Positions 55,502-62,725 of a stretch of 64,000 nucleotides of DNA are shown here, piece by piece (positions within the stretch are counted from its first letter, which is position 1; every line of letters begins with the position of its first letter). The notes below the pieces were generated by a model. The model did not search any database. It worked only from the letters and a program-made list of their open reading frames with translations, and had not been told where the DNA came from. The DNA lies in the NCBI RefSeq assembly GCF_017814435.1, contig NZ_JAGJCB010000003.1, positions 248,001 to 312,000 on the forward strand. The letters are read 5' to 3'. The position numbers and the translations under genes are program-made. Source of the DNA: Mariniflexile gromovii. Lineage in GTDB: Bacteria; Bacteroidota; Bacteroidia; Flavobacteriales; Flavobacteriaceae.

Positions 55502-55736
55502 CACAAAAATAATGAAACTCTTATTTTCTTAATTGTTAAATGTTGGATTGGAATTTATGGCTCTTTGTGAAGTTGCTGTGCGTTTTAACCAATTTTGAAT
55601 TCATCAAAAATTGTTATAATAAAGGGTTTAGTTTTTTTGATTGTTATTTTAAGCTTAGGAGAGACGGCAAAGAATATAAGCTTTAATAAGTACAAATTTA
55701 AAAAGGGGTAAATCCATATAAATTTACCCGTTTACT

Positions 55737-56039
55737 TTAATAGTTTCTCATTTTATCTTTACGCTTACTCAATTGTCGCTCCAGTTCATTTATAGATTCT
55801 GATATGGAATCAGGAAAGTTATTATGGCTTGCCTCGGCGAATAATCGAGGACCAGGAAGACTCAATCTGATATTACAAATTTTACCCGTTTCGTCTGAGC
55901 TTGTGTTTTCTTCTTTAAAAAATACATCAGCTCTAATAACCATATCGTATTTTAAATTGAGTTTTTCCAATTTTTCTTTGGCCATATTTTCTAAATGCTC
56001 GCTAGAGGACACATCGTGGTATTCAAATATTACTTGCAT
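55737..56039 (-). CDS. Ribosome hibernation-promoting factor (HPF/RaiA family)
   Basis: A 100-residue protein of the HPF/YfiA/RaiA fold. It reads MQVIFEYHDVSSSEHLENMAKEKLEKL..., then a beta strand with RADVFFKEE and a C-terminal helix rich in Lys and Arg (ELERQLSKRKDKMRNY). Short members bind the 30S decoding site and silence ribosomes in stationary phase or stress. It begins 18 bases after the VOC gene stop on the same strand and fits the stress-type surroundings. Confidence 0.9.
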   Translation of the reverse strand: MQVIFEYHDVSSSEHLENMAKEKLEKLNLKYDMVIRADVFFKEENTSSDETGKICNIRLSLPGPRLFAEASHNNFPDSISESINELERQLSKRKDKMRNY

Positions 56040-56057
56040 ACAATTTCAGTTTTTATG

Positions 56058-56456
56058 TTATTTATTACAATTAACCATCCAGCCGATACCAAATTTATCA
56101 GAGCATCTTCCAAAATAACCCCATTCTCTTTCTCGGAAATTGTGGTGAATTTGGCCTCCTTCTGAAAGTTGGTCAAATATTTGTTTTGCTTCACTTTCAG
56201 AACTTAAATCTACACTCATGTGAATTTGATTTCCATGGTTAATAGGTGTATCTGGCGATGCATCATATGCCATAATGTGGATGCCTTTACCTTTAAGTTC
56301 GGCATGCTGCCATTTTTGACGGTAATTTGATGGTACATCTATTTTTCTATCTTCATATGTTTGAAGATTCTTAATTTCAGCGTTAAAAATTTCACTATAA
56401 AATTTAAGTGCTTCTTGGCAATTGCCTTTAAAGGCTAAATATGCTTGTACATTCAT
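56058..56456 (-). CDS. VOC superfamily protein (PhnB-like glyoxalase fold)
   Basis: A 132-residue vicinal-oxygen-chelate protein of the PhnB subset. It starts NVQAYLAFKGNCQEALKFYSEIFNAEI, with the following GNQIHMSVDLSSESEAKQIFDQLSEGG and the end GYFGRCSDKFGIGWMVNC. The N-terminal metal-ligand motif of true glyoxalases is not obvious, so it may bind rather than catalyse. It is the upstream gene of a two-gene transcript with HPF. Confidence 0.85.
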   Translation of the reverse strand: MNVQAYLAFKGNCQEALKFYSEIFNAEIKNLQTYEDRKIDVPSNYRQKWQHAELKGKGIHIMAYDASPDTPINHGNQIHMSVDLSSESEAKQIFDQLSEGGQIHHNFREREWGYFGRCSDKFGIGWMVNCNK

Positions 56457-56679
56457 AACTATTTGTTTTTTACGAATGTATATTACTTAAGCAATTAAGC
56501 TTGACTCAATAACTTTAACTTTTGTCTCTAATACGTGAAATCTAATTTCTAATAAGTATATTCATGTGAACAATTAAGGTTTGTCAAAAAAAAATTGAAA
56601 ATGTAGGCAGGTTAAAATTTATATATGGTATTTTTTTGATAACACTTGATTTCAACTAACAATTTTTCAAAGTTGTTGG

Positions 56680-57669
56680 TTATCCCTCTTTTAAACGATT
56701 TCGAAGCATGTATAGAACTCCTATTTCTTCTTTAGATAGACTCTCTACATTTTTGAGCAATTTATTAATCTCTTTTTCAAAGTAATTAAGGGTTCTCCCA
56801 TTTACATACTCATCTATAATTCTTGGATCTATATAAGAAGTTTTGGCCACTGCTGGTGTGTTGCCTAATTTTTCTGAAACTTTATTAATGGCAGTTTTTA
56901 TATTTTTATCTAATAATTTTTGTTCTTCTTTTGAAACCACACCTAATTCATCTAATGCTATTGCAGCAATCATGGTGCCAGCCCAAGTTCTAAAATCTTT
57001 TGCAGAGAATTCTTCGCCCATAACTTCTCGGATATAATCGTTTAAGTCATCACTTTTAACATCGACTATATTATCGTTCTCGTCGAGATATTTAAAAATT
57101 TCGTAACCAGGCATGTTATCTATTTCTTGAACTATTTTAGCAAGTTTTTTGTCTACTATATGTTTTTCCTGCTCTTGGTTAGATTTTCCATTGTATTTAA
57201 AGATAATTTCATTTCCCTCAATAGTAAGATGTTTGTGGCGAATGGTAGTTAATCCATACGTAGAATTTTCCTTTGAATAACTTTCACTTCCAGGTCTGAA
57301 AAAAGCTGTTTCCAATAGTTTAAGCATAGTTGCCATCACTTTATTTCGATTCAACTTTCGTTGTCTTAAATGTTGTCCAGTGACACGTCGCATATGTTCT
57401 AATTGGTCGGCAAATTCTATTATACGATCAAATTTTTTAGAATTTTGTTTTTCTATATATTTAGGATTGTAGATATATTGTTTTCGACCTTTATCGTCCC
57501 TACCTGTAACAAGTAAATCTGCTTTTTGGTTTTCTTCAATTTCCACATCCGTCCAAGCAGGTGGAATAACAAGCGAATTAATCCAATCACGAATGTTTTT
57601 ATCTTTTATTGTTTTCCTTTTTTGATCCCGATAGGTAAAACCTTTACCATGTTTTTTTCTGTAATACAT
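56680..57669 (-). CDS. DNA topoisomerase IB (eukaryotic-type)
   Basis: A 329-residue enzyme of the poxvirus/bacterial TopIB family. The expected active-site residues are visible: the first Arg in TTIRHKH (about residue 149), Lys in FKYNGKSN (about 165), the second Arg in AKDFRTWAGT, and the nucleophile Tyr279 in SYIDPRI. It relaxes supercoils by a 3'-phosphotyrosine nick. Bacterial TopIB genes are uncommon and often clustered with stress and DNA-repair functions. Here AlkB and a nuclease are nearby. Confidence 0.95.
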   Translation of the reverse strand: MYYRKKHGKGFTYRDQKRKTIKDKNIRDWINSLVIPPAWTDVEIEENQKADLLVTGRDDKGRKQYIYNPKYIEKQNSKKFDRIIEFADQLEHMRRVTGQHLRQRKLNRNKVMATMLKLLETAFFRPGSESYSKENSTYGLTTIRHKHLTIEGNEIIFKYNGKSNQEQEKHIVDKKLAKIVQEIDNMPGYEIFKYLDENDNIVDVKSDDLNDYIREVMGEEFSAKDFRTWAGTMIAAIALDELGVVSKEEQKLLDKNIKTAINKVSEKLGNTPAVAKTSYIDPRIIDEYVNGRTLNYFEKEINKLLKNVESLSKEEIGVLYMLRNRLKEG

Positions 57670-58015
57670 TTTTATAAATTTAAAATGCTTTCAACATAAA
57701 TTTATTACTCATTAGAGATTCTATAAAATTAATATTTCATATTAGCCGTTGTTTTATATTCATTTCTAATCATTACATACAATCGGTTTTCATGATACTA
57801 AATTTATTGTTGTTTGATAGACAAATCATTTATTACTATGAATTTAAGTTTAGTTATTATTATAAACCTACGATATTGAATATATTCAATGTTACTCTTT
57901 TGATTTTATTTTTAACCTAATTAATATTTTTACTTTTATCATAGCATTTTGCTATTTCTATATTTGATGATTAAAACTAGGTGGCATATTTAAAGAGGAG
58001 GCAAGTTTGTTTTAA
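57670..58015. other. Intergenic region before the transposase remnant
   Basis: About 345 AT-rich bases between the topoisomerase IB start and the decayed transposase. No open frame or hairpin stands out. Confidence 0.5.
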
Positions 58016-58461
58016 GTATTATTAGAGAGTGTAAATTATTGCAGAGCAGAAAAGAGTATGAAGTTGTATGCATATTATTTTATGCGAAGTCATAGCCATT
58101 TTATTTTTCGTTCTATAGAACCCCGATCTTTCTGGTTTGTTAAGAGATTTCAAGAGTCATACCGCTAAAAAATGATAGAAACCATACAGAACAATCCACA
58201 AGAGAGTAGAAAGGAGTATTTACTTTGGTTTTTTGAACGTGCAGAAAAAAGGATGCCACAACATCAATATATCAATTTTGGCAACATCATAATAAGCCCA
58301 TTGAACTATGGAGTGAAGACGTTATAAAACAAAAAATAGATTACATACACAACAATCCAGTAGAAAGTGGATTTGTGATAAACCATACAGATTGGAAATA
58401 TGGTAGTGCAAGAAATTATCAAGATGATAACACTATTTTAACTATAGATAATATAGGTTGA
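58016..58461 (+). pseudogene. Decayed REP-associated / IS200-like transposase (RAYT family)
   Basis: Translated across two frame changes, the DNA gives a Transposase_17-type protein with its N-terminus missing. The readable parts are VLLESVNYCRAEKSMKLYAY, then FMRSHSHFIFRSIE (HUH His-x-His equivalent in SHSHF). Next comes LSGLLRDFKSHTAKKMIETI, and then the C-terminal YQFWQHHNKPIELW with KIDYIHNNPVESGFV. Frame changes fall near a C4 run (58121-58124) and an A6 run (58245-58250). The stop codon ends at 58461, and a REP-like palindrome begins 12 bases later. Either sequence errors or true decay could explain the frameshifts, but the missing start favours decay. Confidence 0.78.
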
Positions 58462-58472
58462 TTTGCTTTTGA

Positions 58473-58495
58473 AGCACTCGTTGTAAACGAGTGCT
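58473..58495. repeat. REP-like palindrome next to the transposase remnant
   Basis: AGCACTCGTT (58473-58482), a 3-base loop and AACGAGTGCT (58486-58495) form a perfect 10-bp hairpin without a T-run. Hairpins like this sit beside RAYT genes in many genomes. Confidence 0.7.
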
Positions 58496-58594
58496 AATAT
58501 TAGAAGTTTGTTTTGCATACTCATAAAATTTCTTTAATACTAATCTTAAAAGGTTCGACATTTTTTTCTGTCCCCGCTACAGGCAAAATCAAGA

Positions 58595-58620
58595 CTTTCA
58601 AGAAATTGAAAGGTTTTTTT
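58595..58620 (+). terminator. Orphan terminator-like hairpin
   Basis: CTTTCAA (58595-58601), GAAA tetraloop and TTGAAAG (58606-58612) precede seven T residues. No intact gene precedes it; a short tRNA-tail-like string (TCCCCGCTAC, 58571-58580) is just upstream. Confidence 0.55.
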
Positions 58621-58723
58621 ATTTTAATGAGTAATATATTCTTTTATTGAATTACAGGGTATATAATGATTTTAAATAAAAAAGTACTTATAGCTAAGAT
58701 CTACAGCGAAATGAACTGATGAT

Positions 58724-59092
58724 TTATTCTATAATTTCCCCTTTTTCCTCAGCTACAGTCTTTCCCCAATTGGCAATAGCCATCAATACAGGTGCTAAAC
58801 TTTCACCAAAAGGTGTTAAGGCGTATTCCACTTTTAAAGGCGGCTTTTTGGTATAAACGCGTCTGGTTATTAAACCATCTTGTTCTAATTGTTTTAATTG
58901 TAAGCTTAAGGTACGTTCGGTAATGGTAGAAATTAATTTGTTTAATTCATTATAGCGTTTTTTGCCATCTACTAAATAAATTAATATTACGCTTTTCCAT
59001 TTACCACCTATTAATTCCATGGCAATACTTGTTGAACATGAAAATAATTTATCATTATACTTTATAAGTCTTTTTTTGTGTTCTATTTCCAT
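58724..59092 (-). CDS. HxlR-family transcriptional regulator
   Basis: About 122 residues from the ATG at 59092 (MEIEHKKRLIKYNDK). A longer frame starts at 59116, but the predicted -7 box (59114-59121) overlaps that position, so the shorter start fits. The winged helix is typical: CSTSIAMELIGGKWKSVILIYL (Cys18), KRYNELNKLISTITERTLSLQLKQLEQDGLITRR, then YALTPFGESLAPVLMAI. The conserved Cys is redox-sensitive in YodB/HypR relatives. It is divergent from the nitroreductase-like gene and probably controls it and itself. Confidence 0.92.
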   Translation of the reverse strand: MEIEHKKRLIKYNDKLFSCSTSIAMELIGGKWKSVILIYLVDGKKRYNELNKLISTITERTLSLQLKQLEQDGLITRRVYTKKPPLKVEYALTPFGESLAPVLMAIANWGKTVAEEKGEIIE

Positions 59093-59113
59093 AAGTAACC
59101 CATTAAATATTTG

Positions 59114-59159
59114 CAAATTTACAATACTATAATTAATAATACAACTATACTTTTTATAG
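59114..59159 (-). promoter_or_regulatory. Predicted hxlR-type promoter with adjacent operator
   Basis: On the minus strand TTG (plus 59142-59144), a 20-base gap and TAAATTTG (59114-59121) match the Bacteroidota promoter. The inverted repeat CTATACTTTTTATAG (59145-59159) abuts the -33 box. Confidence 0.6.
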
Positions 59160-59235
59160 CTTATTTTTTATGTTTTAAATATATGATTATCAGTATTTTA
59201 AATAATTTTATTGATACGGTCATTTTTGACCGTTA

Positions 59236-59284
59236 TTGTGAGATACATAAACTATCTATACTTTTGTCACTATACTTTTGATAG
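59236..59284 (+). promoter_or_regulatory. Predicted nitroreductase promoter with two operator copies
   Basis: TTG (59236-59238), a 20-base gap and TACTTTTG (59259-59266) form the promoter. CTATACTTTTG occurs at 59256-59266 and again at 59270-59280, where it continues to CTATACTTTTGATAG (59270-59284). The copies cover the -7 box and the expected start site. Confidence 0.6.
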
Positions 59285-59326
59285 TATAATTATAAAAATG
59301 AATTATAAATAATAAGATTAATAAAA

Positions 59327-60001
59327 ATGAGTACACAAACCATTTCAAAAAAAGAGATTATCAACGCGTTTCAATTTAGACATGCAACCAAAGAATTCGA
59401 TGCTACTAAAAAAATATCAGAAGACAATATTAATTTTATCCTTCAAACAGCAAACCTTTCACCAAGTTCATTCGGTTTTGAACCATGGCATTTTATTGTT
59501 GTTCAGGATAAAGACTTGCGCGAACTATTAAAACCAGTAGCTTGGGGTGCACCTTTGAAATTAGATACAGCGAGTCATTTTATATTAGGCTTAAGTATGA
59601 AAGCTTCCATGACCAAATGGGATTCAGACTATATTATGTCTATGATGAAAGACGTAAAGCAATTTCCCGAAGATGTTATTGAAATGTATTCTAAATTTTA
59701 CAGAGAATTTCAAGAGCGGGATTTTGATTTAGATACCGATAAAAAATTATTCGATTGGGCATCCAAACAAACCTATATTGCTTTAGGAAATATGATGACT
59801 TCGGCAGCGCTAATTGGTATTGATAGTTGCCCGATTGAAGGCTTTCATCAAGAGAATGCAGAAGCCTTATTAAGAGAGGAATTCGGAGTAGATACCGATA
59901 AATATGGTTTATCATATATGGCTGCTTTTGGATATAGAAAAGATGAGCCAGCACATGGCAAATCAAGACGTAATTTTGAAGATATTGTGACTTGGAAGTA
60001 A
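59327..60001 (+). CDS. Nitroreductase-family NAD(P)H oxidoreductase
   Basis: A 224-residue FMN enzyme of the NfsB/DrgA type. The first FMN segment FQFRHATKEFD (about residues 11-21), the second helix LSPSSFGFEPWHFIVV and the later ASKQTYIALGNMMTSAALIGIDSCPIEGF (about 145-173) are standard. The end FGYRKDEPAHGKSRRNFEDIV matches as well. It reduces quinones or nitroaromatics with two electrons. It is divergent from the HxlR gene with a repeated operator between, the common arrangement for electrophile-inducible reductases. Confidence 0.94.
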   Translation: MSTQTISKKEIINAFQFRHATKEFDATKKISEDNINFILQTANLSPSSFGFEPWHFIVVQDKDLRELLKPVAWGAPLKLDTASHFILGLSMKASMTKWDSDYIMSMMKDVKQFPEDVIEMYSKFYREFQERDFDLDTDKKLFDWASKQTYIALGNMMTSAALIGIDSCPIEGFHQENAEALLREEFGVDTDKYGLSYMAAFGYRKDEPAHGKSRRNFEDIVTWK

Positions 60002-60012
60002 TCACAAGTTTG

Positions 60013-60060
60013 TTTCAAAAAGAAAAAGACACTTAAATAAGTGTCTTTTTCTTTTTGAAA
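60013..60060 (+). terminator. Long perfect inverted repeat after the nitroreductase gene
   Basis: 23 bases (60013-60035) are exactly complementary to 60038-60060, with a 2-base centre. It begins 11 bases past the stop codon and contains T-runs, so it should act as a terminator. Confidence 0.8.
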
Positions 60061-60095
60061 ACTATTTTCAATCCGAATAGTTTAAATTTGTATAA

Positions 60096-60986
60096 ATGAA
60101 TAGAAATATGCAAAACGAGATACCAAATATTGTTTTTAATTCCCAAAAAGCAAATAATAGCGGTATTGAAATTATTACTATTGAAAGTCTTTATGAACGT
60201 AAAAGTAACGTAGGTCATAACTCAGAAAAAGCGCATCAAGTGGCTTTTAATATGATTGTTTTTTACACCGCAGGTGTGAGTAGGCATTTGGTGGATTTTG
60301 TTTGGCATGACGTTAAAAAGAATACCATTGTACATATTTCTAAAGAGCAAATTCATGCTTTTCAGTTTAATGATGGTTTAAAAGGGTTCATCTTATTATT
60401 TACGGATGACTATCTAAAGAAACAAATCAACGCGCTTCCTAAAAATGAAATAATAAGATTATTTAATGCCCATTTGTTTTCTCCAATTATTCAAGTGCCT
60501 CCAGATTCTAACGTGGAACATTATTTTAGACTGTTTTATGATGAATATTCTAATATCAAAGAAGATTACAACCAAGAAAACACCTATGGCGCTTTACATT
60601 CTATCATCTTTTCAAAACTAGAACGTTTAAAGCAGTACCAAACGGTTCATTTAAAGCGTACCGACAAGTTAAATACGTTTTTAAATTTCAAATCACTGTT
60701 AGAAGGTAATTATACCAAAAGTAGGAATGCCGATTTTTACGCACAATCCTTAAACATTACCTACAAACATCTTAACACTATTTGCAAAAACATTGTGAAC
60801 ACTACTGCAAAAGAGTTTATAGACGCTTTTATCGTGCTAGAAGCGAAACGTCTACTTATCAATTCTGAAATAAAAAGCACAGAATTGGCTTATACTTTAG
60901 GTTTTGAAGAACCTACGAATTTTGTAAAATACTTCAAAAAACATACAGGATTAACCCCTAATGCGTTTAAAAAAGACTACAAATAG
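60096..60986 (+). CDS. AraC-family transcriptional regulator
   Basis: A 296-residue regulator with an N-terminal cupin-like sensing domain (about residues 45-150, with VFYTAGVSRHLVDF and HISKEQIHAFQFND). The C-terminal AraC helix-turn-helix pair is at about 195-296 (ADFYAQSLNITYKHLNTICKN, STELAYTLGFEEPTNFVKYFKKHTGLTPNAFK). TAAATTTG at 60083-60090 lies five bases before the first ATG. A second ATG four codons in (60108) may be the real start. The next genes on the strand are possible targets. Confidence 0.92.
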   Translation: MNRNMQNEIPNIVFNSQKANNSGIEIITIESLYERKSNVGHNSEKAHQVAFNMIVFYTAGVSRHLVDFVWHDVKKNTIVHISKEQIHAFQFNDGLKGFILLFTDDYLKKQINALPKNEIIRLFNAHLFSPIIQVPPDSNVEHYFRLFYDEYSNIKEDYNQENTYGALHSIIFSKLERLKQYQTVHLKRTDKLNTFLNFKSLLEGNYTKSRNADFYAQSLNITYKHLNTICKNIVNTTAKEFIDAFIVLEAKRLLINSEIKSTELAYTLGFEEPTNFVKYFKKHTGLTPNAFKKDYK

Positions 60987-61052
60987 CTTTTAAGGTTCGA
61001 TATTAACCATTTTTGTATCAACATTTATCTTTAGCAAACTTGCTTTCTGCTA

Positions 61053-61060
61053 TAATTTTG
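61053..61060 (+). promoter_or_regulatory. -7 box upstream of the SnoaL lipoprotein gene
   Basis: TAATTTTG matches TAnnTTTG and ends 21 bases before the ATG. No -33 TTG is found at the usual distance. Confidence 0.4.
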
Positions 61061-61081
61061 TCCTCATAAATAATAACACTT

Positions 61082-61963
61082 ATGAAACAAACATTTTTAG
61101 CATTATCACTAGTTGTTTTATTAGGATCATGCAAATCAGCAAAACAAGACATTTCTAAAAACACAATTAAAAAAGAAACAAACATGGAAACAGCAGTAAA
61201 ATTATCAAACAAAGACAAAGTAGTAGCCTTATTAAATAGTTTTAATACCGGCGACCCAACACCAATTTCTTATATCAATCCTAACAAATACATTCAGCAC
61301 AATTTAGCAGTAGCAGATGGGTTGCAAGGATTTGGCGAGGTGATGCATCACGCTCCTGAAGGTGGTTTTAAAGCCAAAGTCATTCGCGCTTTTGAAGATG
61401 GCGATTATGTATTTACTCATACCGAATATGACTTTTTCGGACCAAAAGCAGGTTTTGATGTTTTTCGTTTTGAAGATGGGAAAATCGTTGAGCATTGGGA
61501 TAATTTAATGGATATTCAAAAACCAAATCCGAGTGGTAGAACACAATTTGATGGAGCAACAGAGATTACCGATTTAGACAAAACAGAAGCCAACAAAAAA
61601 ACGGTAAAAGAATTTTTAGAGAAGGTAGTAATTAACCACGAAATGGATAAACTTACTACCTACATAAACCCAGCTAAATATTTACAACACAACCCTGCAA
61701 TTGCAGATGGATTGGAAGGTTTTGGAGCTGCCATGAAATATTTTGCCGAAAACGGCTTGGTTATGGAATTCACTAAAATTCATAAAGTATTAGGACAAGG
61801 AAATTTTGTGTTAACCCTTAGTGAAGGGAAGTTTGGTAAAGGAGACCACACGGCTTTCTACGATTTATTTAGACTTGAAAATGGTCAAATAGTTGAACAT
61901 TGGGATATTATTACTACCATTCCGTCAAAAGCTGAATGGAAAAACGAAAACGGAAAGTTCTAA
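61082..61963 (+). CDS. Lipoprotein with two tandem SnoaL/NTF2-like domains
   Basis: A 293-residue lipoprotein (lipobox LLGSC, Cys18). Two homologous SnoaL-like domains follow each other (about residues 45-165 and 170-293). Each has INPxKYxQHNxAxADGLxGFGxxM, a later xVFTHTEYDFFG or xFVLTLSEGKFG strand and the closing FRxExGxIVEHWD. The His/Asp/Glu positions of SnoaL cyclases line the pockets, but no activity can be assigned. It follows the AraC gene and would act in the periplasm or under the outer membrane. Confidence 0.87.
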   Translation: MKQTFLALSLVVLLGSCKSAKQDISKNTIKKETNMETAVKLSNKDKVVALLNSFNTGDPTPISYINPNKYIQHNLAVADGLQGFGEVMHHAPEGGFKAKVIRAFEDGDYVFTHTEYDFFGPKAGFDVFRFEDGKIVEHWDNLMDIQKPNPSGRTQFDGATEITDLDKTEANKKTVKEFLEKVVINHEMDKLTTYINPAKYLQHNPAIADGLEGFGAAMKYFAENGLVMEFTKIHKVLGQGNFVLTLSEGKFGKGDHTAFYDLFRLENGQIVEHWDIITTIPSKAEWKNENGKF

Positions 61964-62035
61964 TTAGGTATTGATTAACTGTATGAAGGTATTTCATTAT
62001 AGTATTGGAATACCTTATTTGTTAAAATTTAAAGT

Positions 62036-62668
62036 ATGATTCCCACACAACAAGAGCGCATAGCAGCAACTTTAGCTGAACTTTACACAGATGCTAAAAG
62101 CGATTATTTTACAATGATGAAGGGTTTTGCGAAAAGTATATTTAGATCTATAGAACCATCTGATTTTAAGGATGTCTATCTTTCTATTTCCAAAGAACAA
62201 GGAGCAGATTTAGTACAGCTTATAAAGGAAAACAATCTTAAAAGCATAGTGGAATTCGGAACTTCTTTTGGAATATCTACGCTATTTTTGGCAAAAGGTA
62301 TTATAGAAACTAAAGGCAAAATAATTACCACAGAGTTGATTGAATCGAAAGCTCAAAGAGCCATTGAAAACTTTAAAAAGGCAGGTGTAAATGACTTAAT
62401 AGAACTTAGAATTGGAGATGCCGTTGAAACCTTAAAAAATCATAACGAACCCATAGATTTATTGTTGCTAGATGGTTGGAAGGATTTGTATTTATCAATC
62501 TTTCAAATGTTAGAGCCTAATTTTCATGCCAACACTTTTATTTATGTAGATAATGCTGAAATGGCAGAAACCCAGCTGTTTTTAAAGGAAATAAGTAAAA
62601 ATAGCAGCTATCAATTGCAGCCTAAATTTGGCGGAAAGGTAGTATTGATTACTACTATTAAAATATAA
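62036..62668 (+). CDS. O-methyltransferase-like class I SAM methyltransferase
   Basis: A 210-residue methyltransferase of the caffeoyl-CoA/catechol O-methyltransferase type. SAM motif I is VEFGTSFGISTLFLAKGI (about residues 72-89), motif II TTELIESKAQRAIENFKKAGV, and the metal-binding Asp lies in IDLLLLDGWKDLYL (about 139-152). DNAEMAE follows where the family often has DN. It would methylate a hydroxyl of a small aromatic or similar compound. It is 72 bases from the lipoprotein gene. Confidence 0.86.
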   Translation: MIPTQQERIAATLAELYTDAKSDYFTMMKGFAKSIFRSIEPSDFKDVYLSISKEQGADLVQLIKENNLKSIVEFGTSFGISTLFLAKGIIETKGKIITTELIESKAQRAIENFKKAGVNDLIELRIGDAVETLKNHNEPIDLLLLDGWKDLYLSIFQMLEPNFHANTFIYVDNAEMAETQLFLKEISKNSSYQLQPKFGGKVVLITTIKI

Positions 62669-62725
62669 GAATAGGATTATAGACACAAAAAAAATATAGA
62701 TTAAGAATAACTAAAATCCAATAGA

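Noticed and set aside
58244..58251. Programmed frameshift in the RAYT gene at the A6G run
   Set aside because: A second frame change and a missing N-terminus occur in the same gene, so decay (or homopolymer errors) explains it better.
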